Below are positions 8,636 to 18,435 of a stretch of DNA of 64,000 nt, one piece after another. The translations under genes were made by a program, and so were the position numbers. The stretch is taken from contig NZ_JWLL01000004.1 of NCBI RefSeq assembly GCF_000814025.1, forward strand, positions 62,001 to 126,000, given 5' to 3'. This DNA comes from Tateyamaria sp. ANG-S1 (lineage in GTDB: Bacteria; Pseudomonadota; Alphaproteobacteria; Rhodobacterales; Rhodobacteraceae). Below the pieces are notes generated by a model. The model made no database searches. It was not told the DNA's origin and worked only from the letters and a program-made list of their open reading frames with translations. How positions within the stretch are numbered: position 1 is the first letter of the stretch; the number at the start of each line of letters is the position of its first letter.

Positions 8636-9310
8636 GTGACGACCCGCGAAACCGACCTTTACCCACCGATCAAGACCTTTCTGGAGGGGCAGGGCTATGT
8701 CGTGAAGTCCGAAGTGGGGGCGGCTGATGTCGTGGCTGTTCGTGGGGGTGAGCCGCCTGTAATTGTGGAGCTAAAGCTGGGCTTCTCGCTTGCCCTTGTG
8801 CATCAATGTGTGGCGCGTCTGTCGGTCAGCGATGACGTCTACATGGCTGTCGAGCGCGGCAAGGGGAAACGGTTCCTCAAAGCTGCCAAGGACATGACGC
8901 GCCTGTGCCGCCGTCTGGGCCTGGGTCTGATGACGGTGCGGCTGTCGGATGGTCTTGTGCAGGTGCATTGCGATCCGGGGCCTTATTCACCGCGCAAGAA
9001 CGCCAAGCGACAGGGCCGGTTGCTCAAGGAGTTTGCGGCACGGCAGGGGGACCCCAACGACGGTGGGCAAACCCGCGTCGGGCTGATCACGGCCTACCGG
9101 CAGGATGCGCTGAAACTGGCGATGTATCTTTATGAAGTCGGGGCCAGTAAGGGTGCGGATGTGGCGCGCGAGACGGGTGTGTCCCGCGCAACGACCATGA
9201 TGCGCGATGATCACTATGGCTGGTTCGAGAAGGTTGAAAAGGGCGTGTATGGGCTGACGCCCAAAGGGGGGGAGGCGGTGTCGCAGTCGGGTCAGGTTCT
9301 AGGCGCGTAG
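8636..9310 (+). CDS. DUF2161 family putative PD-(D/E)XK phosphodiesterase
   Basis: The 224-residue product has a nuclease-like core near the N-terminus: YPPIKTFLEGQGY, then GAADVVAV and PPVIVELKLGFS, giving the order E/D...D-x(n)-E-x-K expected of a PD-(D/E)XK fold. The C-terminal part (about residues 145-205) looks like a winged helix (YEVGASKGADVARETGVSRA). This matches DUF2161. The start is GTG 8636; no strong ribosome-binding site precedes it, so translation may depend on the upstream ORFs. Family function is unknown; restriction, repair and RNA roles are all possible. Confidence 0.78.
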   Translation: MTTRETDLYPPIKTFLEGQGYVVKSEVGAADVVAVRGGEPPVIVELKLGFSLALVHQCVARLSVSDDVYMAVERGKGKRFLKAAKDMTRLCRRLGLGLMTVRLSDGLVQVHCDPGPYSPRKNAKRQGRLLKEFAARQGDPNDGGQTRVGLITAYRQDALKLAMYLYEVGASKGADVARETGVSRATTMMRDDHYGWFEKVEKGVYGLTPKGGEAVSQSGQVLGA

Positions 9311-9413
9311 CGGATTTTGACGCAAAATCCGGGCGGTTTTCCGACGCGGAAAACCTGGCGCGACGTTGCTTGAAACTGCGCCAGTCTCCAGTCGTTTCCC
9401 GCGTCGGGAAACG
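9311..9413. terminator. three hairpins with 9-bp stems and ACG/CGT loops between convergent genes
   Basis: Hairpin 1 is CGGATTTTG-ACG-CAAAATCCG (9311-9331). Hairpin 2 is GGTTTTCCG-ACG-CGGAAAACC (9335-9355). Hairpin 3 is CGTTTCCCG-CGT-CGGGAAACG (9393-9413), whose loop reads ACG on the minus strand. All stems are perfect. A longer-range stem CTGGCGC/GCGCCAG (9355-9361 with 9378-9384) lies between 2 and 3. The likely role is two-way termination between the DUF2161 and TraB/GumN genes, with two units serving the plus strand and one the minus. Confidence 0.7.
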
Positions 9414-9418
9414 GTCTG

Positions 9419-10420
9419 TCAGAACGGTTGCCGCTCCAGTGTGAACCCGCGCAATTCGAGCTGATTGAGCAGCCCGGTGTCACCGCCCAGATGTGCAGCC
9501 CCTACCGCGATCACGATGTTCGGCTCATCCCGTTGATCGATCCGGTCCATCCACATCAGGTTCCGCTGGTCCAGCAGCATCACCATCATCTCGTCAAACA
9601 GGGCCTCGAATTCTTCGGGCGGGAAACTGATCTGATCGCGGGTAAAGACACGGGAGAAGGCCAGCAGCGCGCCGTGTTGCTCTTCGAAGTAAGCGGCCAC
9701 GGTGGTGGCTGTGGCGTCATCCACGGTGCTTTCCATTTGCGCGACCAGCGGCAGGAACTGCATCTGTTCCTCAATCGGATCCGCTGCCAGCAGGTCAATC
9801 ATCTCGCGATGTGTTTCCAGCGCTGCAATTGGTACGTCGGCCTGCGCGGCCTCTGCCATGATCAACTTGTCGAGGCCGACTTTGCCTGCGTGTAGATCGG
9901 CCATGGCGCACGGGGCGATGGCCAAGGTCATCGACAAAAACCACGGCTGGTACTTTGCGGCCATGAAGGGCGGCACGCCCCGCTTTTGTGCGGCATCGGC
10001 CAAAGTGGCCCACACGTCGGGCGACACGCGTTCGATCAGGCTGGGCCCGTCAGTGAGAAAGGCGATGGTCGGGTCGGTCGAGATGGCGTTGAGGAGGGCG
10101 GCCTCTTCTTCTGCCGTGATCTCGACCAGCAGCAGGTCGGCGGATGCCACGGTGGGGGCCAGACGCGCGACGATATCGGCCATGCGGGGATCGTGTATGT
10201 GCATTGTGCCAACCAGTGTAATTGTCTGGTCCCCGCGGGTGGCGCGCCAATGATTACCCTCAGCGTAGGGCAGCGCGGCGGTGCGCTCTGAGATCTCTGC
10301 CTGCGCCGCTTCGCTCAGATACGGTCGCATATCCGTGCCGGAACAGGCAGCCTGCACAGCAGCCGGGATCAGCAGCGTGGCTGCGAAAATCACATGTTTC
10401 AGAAGGGTCTGCATCGCCAT
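9419..10420 (-). CDS. TraB/GumN family protein, exported
   Basis: I choose ATG 10420, which gives an N-terminus MAMQTLLKHVIFAATLLIPA, a Sec signal peptide ending near AVQA before a cysteine-containing mature start; the frame stays open to 10468. The mature part carries the TraB/GumN hallmarks ITLVGTMHIHDPRM (GxxH) and VAVGAAHLGGDTGLLNQL near the C-terminus. Proteins of this family resemble TIKI-type metalloproteases, with the GxxH and GxxHLxG elements as possible metal ligands, but the bacterial substrates are unknown. Length 333 residues is normal. Confidence 0.85.
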   Translation of the reverse strand: MAMQTLLKHVIFAATLLIPAAVQAACSGTDMRPYLSEAAQAEISERTAALPYAEGNHWRATRGDQTITLVGTMHIHDPRMADIVARLAPTVASADLLLVEITAEEEAALLNAISTDPTIAFLTDGPSLIERVSPDVWATLADAAQKRGVPPFMAAKYQPWFLSMTLAIAPCAMADLHAGKVGLDKLIMAEAAQADVPIAALETHREMIDLLAADPIEEQMQFLPLVAQMESTVDDATATTVAAYFEEQHGALLAFSRVFTRDQISFPPEEFEALFDEMMVMLLDQRNLMWMDRIDQRDEPNIVIAVGAAHLGGDTGLLNQLELRGFTLERQPF

Positions 10421-10511
10421 CTCACCGCTTGTTTTCGACAGGCTAGGCAATGGCGCGACCGGTTCCAAGGGCGTGTCGCGCAGGTGGCGAAAATTTTGCG
10501 GTATCGCGTGG

Positions 10512-10540
10512 TTGACTCGTCCCGGGTGCTTCCATAACTA
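10512..10540 (+). promoter_or_regulatory. groESL promoter
   Basis: TTGACT (10512-10517) and TAACTA (10535-10540) are 17 bases apart and directly precede the CIRCE element. This fits a housekeeping-sigma promoter repressed by HrcA. I do not see a good RpoH -35 box (CTTG) at the same place. Confidence 0.6.
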
Positions 10541-10547
10541 CGCTACG

Positions 10548-10574
10548 TTATCACTCGCATGTGATGAGTGCTAA
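10548..10574 (+). promoter_or_regulatory. CIRCE operator (HrcA binding site)
   Basis: TTATCACTC, nine bases, GAGTGCTAA. It differs from the consensus TTAGCACTC-N9-GAGTGCTAA at one position in the left arm. It lies just downstream of the promoter and 56 bases before the groES start, so HrcA is expected to repress groESL until heat shock. Confidence 0.93.
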
Positions 10575-10629
10575 CGGCCCCGATCACGGGGTCAAGGGAG
10601 AAAACTTTGAGCCTCAAGGAGCTGCAAAG

Positions 10630-10917
10630 ATGGCATTGAAACCGCTTCATGACCGCGTGCTGGTACGCCGCACGGAAAGCGAAGAGAAAACCGCTGGCGG
10701 GCTGATCATCCCCGATAGCGCCAAGGAAAAGCCTAGCGAAGGCGAAATCGTCGCCGCAGGCCCCGGCGCCCGCAAAGACAGCGGTGAGCTGATCGAGATG
10801 GGTGTGAAAGCCGGCGACAAGGTGCTGTTCGGCAAATGGTCCGGCACCGAGGTCACCATCGACGGCGAAGAGCTGCTGATGATGAAAGAAAGCGACATCA
10901 TGGGGATCATCGAGTAA
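10630..10917 (+). CDS. groES: co-chaperonin GroES
   Basis: GroES is the heptameric lid of the GroEL folding chamber. ATG 10630 has AAGGAG upstream and gives a normal 95-residue protein starting [14 protein letters not shown]; the frame remains open to 10561 but that extension overlaps the CIRCE element and is not translated. The mobile loop region (about residues 18-32) and the C-terminal [10 protein letters not shown] are typical. groEL follows 51 bases later, and the pair is controlled by the CIRCE element. Confidence 0.97.
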   Translation: MALKPLHDRVLVRRTESEEKTAGGLIIPDSAKEKPSEGEIVAAGPGARKDSGELIEMGVKAGDKVLFGKWSGTEVTIDGEELLMMKESDIMGIIE

Positions 10918-10935
10918 GCGGCCCCGCTTCTCTGA

Positions 10936-12606
<1,671 letters not shown>

Positions 12607-12649
12607 GCTGCTTGGACCGGCGCGATGCTGGTCCGCATAAGACTGCGAA

Positions 12650-12676
12650 GGGCTGCCCATTGGGCGGCCCTTTTTT
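12650..12676 (+). terminator. groESL rho-independent terminator
   Basis: GGGCTGCCC (12650-12658), loop ATT, GGGCGGCCC (12662-12670), then six T. One G-T wobble occurs in the stem. A weaker hairpin GGACC/GGTCC lies just before it (12614-12633). Confidence 0.9.
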
Positions 12677-12859
12677 GTGTCAGAGGCTTTGACCGCGTCA
12701 GGGAACGGGGCGGCAGCTAACTGGGTCGCATCTGCATCTCCCGTTATGGTTGAGCAGAAATCCGCCAACGTCAAATTGGTCGTTTCGACACAGCTTGACT
12801 TGGTTGTGATTGCCGCCGTACCAAACGCGCAGCGAAACCCACAAGCAAGGAGGGCGAAC
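12677..12859. other. intergenic stretch upstream of an 18-codon ORF
   Basis: No supported gene lies between the groESL terminator and the short ORF at 12860. TTGACT (12795-12800) with TACCAA 18 bases later (12819-12824) could be the promoter for the short ORF and the ABC exporter. An open frame from GTG 12677 covers the stretch but has no ribosome-binding site and an unremarkable composition. Confidence 0.5.
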
Positions 12860-12916
12860 ATGAAATTCGATATGCGTACCCTCCTAGCAGGCGCTCACCC
12901 ACGAGTACCTTCCTGA
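12860..12916 (+). CDS. 18-residue ORF with a near-ideal ribosome-binding site
   Basis: AAGGAGGG ends five bases before ATG 12860, the best Shine-Dalgarno site in this part of the window. The peptide is MKFDMRTLLAGAHPRVPS, followed by TGA. It has a short hydrophobic patch and a basic, proline-containing end. It ends 80 bases before the ABC exporter and may be a leader peptide controlling that gene or a free small protein. No family is recognised. Confidence 0.5.
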   Translation: MKFDMRTLLAGAHPRVPS

Positions 12917-12996
12917 CCTAGCCGGGCCTTTTCGCCCCTACCGTCAGTCGCTTCGTCCACATTCGGACACCTTTCTATTACATCCGAGGCACGGGC

Positions 12997-14772
12997 TTGC
13001 CCCGTGATCATTTCATGCCCCTGTTGTCTTCCAAAGGCGCCATTGCGCGCGTTCTCTCCTTCGCTTGCCGCCTCTGGGGCCGCCGCCCCGGCCTTGTGGC
13101 GGCGATCCTGGCGCTCGTGCTGTTGTCGACGGCGGCGGACGTCACCATTCCCGTGATAACAGGGCGCCTGGTGGCTGCCGTGTCAGAGGGCGCATCGCCG
13201 TGGATGCCATTTGCGACACTGCTGGCGCTGGGCGTCGTGTCGATTGGCGGCAAGATCCTGAGTTATTTCACGATCATCGCGCTGACCGTGCCAACCATGC
13301 GCACGGCAGAACAAGAAGCGTTTGCGCGTGTGCAGCGCTTGCCCGCCGACTGGCACGCAAATGCGTTTGCTGGCTCGACCGTGCGGCAGATCACGCGCGG
13401 GGCCTGGGCGCTCGATGACATGGCTGATGTTCTGCTTCTGGCGCTGTTGCCGTCGACGCTGGTGTTGCTGGGGACCATCGGCACGCTGGCGGCGTTTCGC
13501 TGGGACATTGGGCTGATCGCTGCACTCGGTGCCGCCCTGTTTCTGGGCCTCTCGCTGACCCTTACGCTCACGTGGGTTGCACCCGCTGCACGGCTGTCAA
13601 ACGCACAGGACAGCCGCGTGTCTGGGGCGCTGGCCGACGCCATCACGTCGAACCCGGTTGTGCGCGCCCATGCGGGTGAGGCACGCGAGGACACACGGTT
13701 GGGTCAGGTCCTGTCGAAATGGGCGCACCGCACGCGGCGCACGTGGCGGCGCGGCACGTGGTCAGGGCTGGTGCAGGACTCGTCCCTTTGGTGTCTCCGC
13801 GCGGCAGTGCTGGGTGGTGCGCTTCTGGCCTTTGTTCAAGGGGCAGCGGGCGCGGGCGAGATCGCCTTTGTCGTCTCGGCCCTCGGCATGATGGACGGGT
13901 ATCTGCGCCAGATGGGCAATCATGTCCGGACGTTGCAGAAGTCGATCAACGACGCCGAAGAGCTGGTGGACCTGATGGCCACTACGCCTGAACAGGACAT
14001 CGTGCATCAACCCGCACAGGCGCTGCCCGCGCGTGCGGCTGCGCTGGCCTTTGACAATGTCACCTATGGCTACGCGGGCGCGGCGACGCCACTTTTCGTG
14101 GACCTGAACGTCGCGATCCCTGCGGGGCAGAAAGTGGGTCTTGTCGGTCGGTCCGGCTCGGGCAAGACAACCTTCGTCAAGCTGATACAACGGATTCACG
14201 AGGTGACGGAGGGTGCGATCACGCTGGGCGGTGTGAACATCGCACGGGTGCCTCTGAATGAGTTGCGCCGCCACATCGCGCTGGTGCCGCAGGAACCTGT
14301 GCTGTTCCACCGCTCGCTGGCGGAGAACATCGCCTATGCCCGTCCCGGTGCCACGCCCGCTGAAGTGCGGGAGGCGGCGGAACGCGCTGGTGCGGCTGGG
14401 TTCATCTCGAACCTGCCGAAGGGCTACGGCACCGAGGTCGGCGAGCGCGGCGTGAAACTGTCAGGTGGCGAACGTCAGCGCGTCGCCATTGCGCGCGCCT
14501 TCCTGTCCGACGCGCCGGTTCTGGTGATGGACGAGGCGACCTCGTCGCTCGATTCCGAGGCCGAGGCACGGGTTGCCGAGGCTGCCGAGCGGTTGATGGA
14601 GGGGCGCACGACCCTTGTCATCGCGCACCGTCTGGCCACGGTCGAACGGATGGATCGCATCCTTGTCTTCGACAGTGGTCGGATCGTTGAGGATGGCACG
14701 CCCGCCGAGTTGATGGCACGCAAGGACGGCCTTTACCGCGCTTTGCGGCAGCGTCAGACGCTGGCAGCATAA
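12997..14772 (+). CDS. ABC exporter, fused membrane and ATPase domains
   Basis: The 591-residue half-transporter has a six-helix type I exporter domain (about residues 20-320) and a complete ATPase: Walker A GLVGRSGSGKTTFV near residue 385, signature LSGGERQRVAIARA, Walker B VLVMDEATSSLD, and the H-loop IAHRLATV. It should work as a homodimer exporting lipids, peptides or drugs. TTG 12997 has GAGG seven bases upstream and is my preferred start; ATG 13015 would give 585 residues. It follows the 18-residue ORF and ends at a strong terminator. Confidence 0.93.
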   Translation: MPRDHFMPLLSSKGAIARVLSFACRLWGRRPGLVAAILALVLLSTAADVTIPVITGRLVAAVSEGASPWMPFATLLALGVVSIGGKILSYFTIIALTVPTMRTAEQEAFARVQRLPADWHANAFAGSTVRQITRGAWALDDMADVLLLALLPSTLVLLGTIGTLAAFRWDIGLIAALGAALFLGLSLTLTLTWVAPAARLSNAQDSRVSGALADAITSNPVVRAHAGEAREDTRLGQVLSKWAHRTRRTWRRGTWSGLVQDSSLWCLRAAVLGGALLAFVQGAAGAGEIAFVVSALGMMDGYLRQMGNHVRTLQKSINDAEELVDLMATTPEQDIVHQPAQALPARAAALAFDNVTYGYAGAATPLFVDLNVAIPAGQKVGLVGRSGSGKTTFVKLIQRIHEVTEGAITLGGVNIARVPLNELRRHIALVPQEPVLFHRSLAENIAYARPGATPAEVREAAERAGAAGFISNLPKGYGTEVGERGVKLSGGERQRVAIARAFLSDAPVLVMDEATSSLDSEAEARVAEAAERLMEGRTTLVIAHRLATVERMDRILVFDSGRIVEDGTPAELMARKDGLYRALRQRQTLAA

Positions 14773-14781
14773 AGGCATGTT

Positions 14782-14823
14782 GCACAGCGCGCCGGGACGG
14801 TTTCCGGCGCGCTGTGCCTTTTT
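14782..14823 (+). terminator. rho-independent terminator of the ABC exporter
   Basis: GCACAGCGCGCCGG (14782-14795) pairs with its complement ending at 14817 across a short loop, followed by CTTTTT. Confidence 0.9.
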
Positions 14824-14868
14824 CAGACAGGCACATTTCAATGCCACAGCCAGAGAGAGATTACGGGA

Positions 14869-14955
14869 ATGTCCAAACCGCATTTTGATACAGCCGAAAC
14901 TGCGCACCCGTCCGCCAAGGTGATATTGCGCGCTTGCCCCACGGTACACCGATGA
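14869..14955 (+). CDS. 28-residue ORF overlapping the kinase start
   Basis: ATG 14869 follows ACGGGA. The peptide starts MSKPHFDTAETAHPSAK and ends VHR. Its stop overlaps the start of the next gene as ATGA at 14952-14955, the classic arrangement for translational coupling. The peptide has no recognisable motif. It may be a leader that sets translation of the kinase, or simply chance. Confidence 0.3.
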   Translation: MSKPHFDTAETAHPSAKVILRACPTVHR

Positions 14956-15497
14956 AGCGCGTGATGATCATCGGACAGCCCGGATCGGGCAAATCGACCC
15001 TTGCGCGGGCTTTGGGCGAAAAGACCTTTCTGCCGGTTGTGCACATCGATCTGATCCACTGGAAATCGGGCTGGGTTGAACGTGAACCTGATGAGAAGTC
15101 CAAGATGACGCTGGAAGTCATCGCCCGCCCGACCTGGATTTTCGAAGGCGGGCACAGTCGCACATGGCCACAGCGGCTTGACCGTGCCGACACGCTGATC
15201 TGGCTGGACATGCCGGTTGGGTTGCGGTTGCGCCGCGTCCTGTGGCGCACGATCAAGCACTACGGGAAAGAGCGCCCAGACTTGCCCGACGGGTGCCCCG
15301 AACAGTTCAGTGCCGAGTTTCTGTCCTTTATCTGGCGGACCCGGAACACGAGCCGCGCCAAGATGCGGGCGCTCTATGATGGCGCGCCAGCGGACAAGAC
15401 CAAGTACCACCTGAATTCACCCGCCGCTGTCCGCCGCTTCATGGATGGGCTGTCACAGGCGGTCGCCATCGGCAATCTCGGCTTCCCGCACCGCTAG
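14952..15497 (+). CDS. P-loop kinase, adenylate kinase/FlaR-like
   Basis: The 181-residue protein begins MKRVMIIGQPGSGKSTLARA with a Walker A motif at about residues 8-15, followed by HIDLIHWKSGW and RPTWIFEGGHSRT, which are features of the small 'topology modulation'/FlaR-like adenylate-kinase relatives. RLRRVLWRTIKHYGKERPDL resembles their lid region. They are probable small-molecule or nucleotide kinases without a settled function. The ATG at 14952 is preferred over the TTG at 14934 because it overlaps the upstream stop and gives the family length. Confidence 0.75.
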   Translation: MKRVMIIGQPGSGKSTLARALGEKTFLPVVHIDLIHWKSGWVEREPDEKSKMTLEVIARPTWIFEGGHSRTWPQRLDRADTLIWLDMPVGLRLRRVLWRTIKHYGKERPDLPDGCPEQFSAEFLSFIWRTRNTSRAKMRALYDGAPADKTKYHLNSPAAVRRFMDGLSQAVAIGNLGFPHR

Positions 15498-15500
15498 GGC

Positions 15501-15935
15501 CTATAGATTGGCTGCGTGCAGCAGTTGGAAATAGCCGGGCAGGACCTGGGCAAAGCGCTGTTTACCCGCCGGGGTCAGAGACAACTGCTTTTGCCGCCGG
15601 TCGGCGGGTTGTGACGCGGCCGGAGCGATCAGGCCCTTGTCTGTCAGGCTGGCCAGCACCTTGCTGAGTACAGGTTTCGATATGTCGAGGCGCGCCGCAA
15701 TCTCGACCGCCGACAGGCTGGTGCGCTCCGGTTCGCGCATGATCATCATCATGGCAAGGAACTGGGTCTGCGACAGGCCATGCCCGCGCAGATAGGCTTC
15801 GATGTCGCGCATAAGGACACTGGCAGCGCGCAGGTGGCTCAGGACCGACAGGACATGGCCCGGTGAGACGTCCGGCAGATCAGCAGTGACGCCCCTGATC
15901 ATCGCCTCGCTCGGCAGGTCCTTGAGAAAGAACAT
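15501..15935 (-). CDS. MarR family transcriptional regulator
   Basis: The 144-residue protein has a winged helix in the middle: LSQTQFLAMMMIM, then LSAVEIAARLDISKPVLSKVLASLTDKGLI as the helix-turn-helix, and the wing with PADRRQKQLSLTPAGKQ. Its ATG overlaps the stop of the monooxygenase gene by one base (TGATG), so the two are co-translated. This suggests that it controls its own operon, and the palindrome at 16239 is the candidate site. An inducer cannot be read from the sequence. Confidence 0.9.
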   Translation of the reverse strand: MFFLKDLPSEAMIRGVTADLPDVSPGHVLSVLSHLRAASVLMRDIEAYLRGHGLSQTQFLAMMMIMREPERTSLSAVEIAARLDISKPVLSKVLASLTDKGLIAPAASQPADRRQKQLSLTPAGKQRFAQVLPGYFQLLHAANL

Positions 15936-16228
15936 CAGGCCGCGCGCCGCATTCGAACAATCTGTACCGGTTCAGCCAGCCAGTTTTCGTAGGCGGCAAA
16001 GACCTCTTGTACGTAGTCATGCGCGTAATGCGCGTCGAGGGCTGCGTCATCTGCCCAGTGTTCCACCAGATATAGCGCATCGTCGTCGCCCGCATCCACG
16101 TTGAGTTCAAAGCGGTGGCACCCCGGCTCTGCGCGCGTCGCGTCGAGGATGCCTTGGATCGCCGCCAGTGCGTCGGCCCGGTGCTGCGGTTTGGGGCGGA
16201 TGGTGGCGAAGATGCTCAGTTCGGTCAT
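15935..16228 (-). CDS. antibiotic biosynthesis monooxygenase (ABM) family protein
   Basis: The 97-residue product is a single ABM domain (ferredoxin-like alpha-beta dimer): IFATIRPKPQHRADALAAI, EPGCHRFELNVD, and ALYLVEHWADDAALDAHYAH are standard. Relatives include quinol monooxygenases such as YgiN that act on quinones without cofactors. GGAGA lies seven bases before ATG 16228. Being co-translated with a MarR regulator fits a response to quinone-like or oxidative compounds, which is inference. Confidence 0.88.
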   Translation of the reverse strand: MTELSIFATIRPKPQHRADALAAIQGILDATRAEPGCHRFELNVDAGDDDALYLVEHWADDAALDAHYAHDYVQEVFAAYENWLAEPVQIVRMRRAA

Positions 16229-16238
16229 CGTAATCTCC

Positions 16239-16262
16239 ATATGGTTAGCATAATAACTATAT
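16239..16262. promoter_or_regulatory. candidate MarR operator
   Basis: ATATGGTTA, six bases, TAACTATAT: the arms match at eight of nine positions. The site lies immediately upstream of, and touching, the ribosome-binding region of the monooxygenase-marR operon, and is 66 bases before the divergent EamA gene. Size and AT-richness are typical of MarR-family sites. Confidence 0.65.
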
Positions 16263-16327
16263 GTCACCTTTGCGTGTCTTTCAATCGGCCGCTTGGCGCT
16301 GCATGCGCGGCGGGGTAAGGGACGGGA

Positions 16328-17176
16328 ATGCGCCTGATCCTGTTGATTTGCCTCACGATGGTTGCCTTTGCGGCCAATTCTGTTCTGAACCGTATGGCGG
16401 TGGATGGGGGCGGTATTGATCCATCGAGCTTTGCCATGATCCGCGTGCTGGCGGGGGCGGTGGCGCTGTGCATGATCCTGACTGTGCGCGGTGGCGGGCT
16501 GCCGATGCTGCACCGCGATCGGGTTGTCGGGGCGTTCAGCCTTGCCGCGTACATGATCGGGTTTTCGCTGGCCTATGTGACGCTGGATGCCGGGCTGGGG
16601 GCTCTGATCCTCTTTGGCACCGTGCAGGTGACAATGTTTGGCTGGTCGGCCCTGCGCGGCGGTCATCCAACCGCGCGGCAGGTGCTGGGCGCGAGCATCG
16701 CCTTTGCCGGTCTGCTGATTGCACTTTGGCCGGATGAGAGCGGGGGCGGCGACCTAGTGGGCGCAACACTCATGGTCATCGCGGGCCTGGGTTGGGCGGC
16801 CTACACGCTCGTGGGTAAAGGGGCCACAGACCCGCTTGCGGCCACCGCGGCGAACTTTGTCTGGACGCTGCCTATCCTTAACATCTTGCTGCTCGGCACG
16901 GGTTTGCACGCTGCTCCATCTGGTATTGCACTCGCCATCATGTCGGGCGCGGTGACGTCCGGCCTTGGCTACGCGCTGTGGTACAGCATCCTGCCGCGGC
17001 TTGCCGGACAGACGGCGGCTGTTGTGCAACTCAGCGTTCCGATCATTGCTATTGCTGGGGGCGCGCTGCTCTTGGGCGAGGCGCTGTCGATCTCCCTCGC
17101 ACTCGCTGCTGCGCTTGTCGTCGGCGGAATCGCCGTCGCGGTCACCGCATCAAAGGCTCCAGCGGGTCGTAACTGA
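16328..17176 (+). CDS. EamA/DMT family transporter
   Basis: The 282-residue protein has about ten hydrophobic helices in two repeated EamA halves. The first half starts MRLILLICLTMVAFAANSVL and the second begins near LVGATLMVIAGLGWAAYTLV. These are usually exporters of amino acids, metabolites or drugs. It is divergent from the monooxygenase-marR operon across a 99-base gap holding the candidate operator, so the MarR protein may control it too. Its 3' end overlaps the convergent NUDIX gene by 35 bases. Confidence 0.88.
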   Translation: MRLILLICLTMVAFAANSVLNRMAVDGGGIDPSSFAMIRVLAGAVALCMILTVRGGGLPMLHRDRVVGAFSLAAYMIGFSLAYVTLDAGLGALILFGTVQVTMFGWSALRGGHPTARQVLGASIAFAGLLIALWPDESGGGDLVGATLMVIAGLGWAAYTLVGKGATDPLAATAANFVWTLPILNILLLGTGLHAAPSGIALAIMSGAVTSGLGYALWYSILPRLAGQTAAVVQLSVPIIAIAGGALLLGEALSISLALAAALVVGGIAVAVTASKAPAGRN

Positions 17177-17594
17177 CGCCCTCGGCGCCAAAGGCCACGG
17201 CACCCAGACTGTCGGGTTTGTGCGGCACTGCCGCCAACTCTTCCGCCGTCAGCCAACGCCGCTCGGTCACGACCGCCTCGGCATCGTGCCAGACCTCCGG
17301 GCGCAGGGTGCCGGGCTTGACGGTGCAGCGAAAGAACACCTCGACCTGGTGAAACTGGCTGGGTGCGTCGTGGTACTCGTTCACGAGGCAGGGCGGTCCG
17401 ACCTCAACGGTCAGCCCGGTTTCCTCATAAACTTCACGCGCAAGGTTCGCAGGCAGGCTGCTGCCCACCTCGGCCCCGCCGCCGGGGGCACACATCAGAT
17501 TGCTCTTGGCCGTGTGCCAGGCATTGACCATCAACAGCCGCCCATCCTCGACAATGACGGCGCGCACGGCGATGCGGGGAGATTTCGGGCGCAT
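17142..17594 (-). CDS. NUDIX hydrolase
   Basis: The 150-residue protein contains a full NUDIX box (G-x5-E-x7-REVYEETGL: GGGAEVGSSLPANLAREVYEETGLT split across residues about 38-62). It should hydrolyse a nucleoside diphosphate linked to another group, with the substrate unknown. I choose ATG 17594, preceded by AAAGGTG; the frame is open to 17645. The last 35 bases overlap the convergent EamA gene. Confidence 0.88.
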   Translation of the reverse strand: MRPKSPRIAVRAVIVEDGRLLMVNAWHTAKSNLMCAPGGGAEVGSSLPANLAREVYEETGLTVEVGPPCLVNEYHDAPSQFHQVEVFFRCTVKPGTLRPEVWHDAEAVVTERRWLTAEELAAVPHKPDSLGAVAFGAEGVSYDPLEPLMR

Positions 17595-17664
17595 GATCAC
17601 ACCTTTGAGTGAAAGACGACGCGTTACCATTCCATAGCGCCGCACGGAAAGCTATCTCAAGGGT

Positions 17665-18435
17665 ATGAGATGGATTGCCGCCCTTGTCCTGCTGCTGATG
17701 GCCAGCATGGCCCGCGCCGACTGCGTGGTGCTGCTGCACGGGCTCGCGCGGACCGAAGCGTCGCTTTTGGTGCTGGAACAGGCCCTGCTGAACGACGGCT
17801 ACCGGGTTGTGCGCCCCGGCTATCCGTCGACCACCGAAACGGTGGAAACGCTGGCGCTTGATGTGATGCCCCGCGCGATGGAGGCCTGCGGCGACGACAC
17901 CGTGCACTTTGTGACCCACTCCATGGGCGGCATCCTTGTGCGCTACTGGTTTGCCCATACGGCGATACCGGACAATCTGGGGCGCACGGTGATGCTGGCC
18001 CCGCCCAACCGTGGCAGCGAAGTGGTGGATGAGTTGGGCGACCTCGAAGCGTTTGGCTGGTTCAACGGTCCTGCAGGCCGGCAGCTTGGTACGGGTCCAG
18101 CCAGCCTGCCGCGCAGCCTGCCGGGCGTGACCTATCCGGTGGGGATCATCGCGGGGGAACAGTCGCTCAATCCCTACTTCTCGTCCCTCCTGCCGGGGCC
18201 GGACGATGGCAAGGTGTCGGTCGTCGCGACCCCGGTTGCTGGCATGACGGATCACCTCGTGTTGCCTGTCACGCACACTTTCATGATGAACAATCCCAAT
18301 GTGATTGCACAGGTCCTGACCTTTTTGGAAAACGGGGCCTTCGACCGGGACCTGCGCTGGGTCGATGCGGTGCTTGAACAACTGGGCTGTCCCGACGGGG
18401 ACTGCCTGACGGGAAATGACGATGCTCGAAATTGA
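17665..18435 (+). CDS. exported alpha/beta hydrolase, lipase-like
   Basis: The 256-residue product starts with a signal peptide ([18 protein letters not shown]) and goes directly into the alpha/beta-hydrolase core: [15 protein letters not shown] supplies the oxyanion strand and [15 protein letters not shown] is the nucleophile elbow (G/T-H-S-M-G-G). A catalytic His may lie in VTHTFMMNN. The fold is like class 2 or LipA-type lipases and esterases. It should act in the periplasm or outside. Its end overlaps the phnM start by 20 bases, so the two are probably co-translated, though no functional link is obvious. Confidence 0.82.
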   Translation: MRWIAALVLLLMASMARADCVVLLHGLARTEASLLVLEQALLNDGYRVVRPGYPSTTETVETLALDVMPRAMEACGDDTVHFVTHSMGGILVRYWFAHTAIPDNLGRTVMLAPPNRGSEVVDELGDLEAFGWFNGPAGRQLGTGPASLPRSLPGVTYPVGIIAGEQSLNPYFSSLLPGPDDGKVSVVATPVAGMTDHLVLPVTHTFMMNNPNVIAQVLTFLENGAFDRDLRWVDAVLEQLGCPDGDCLTGNDDARN

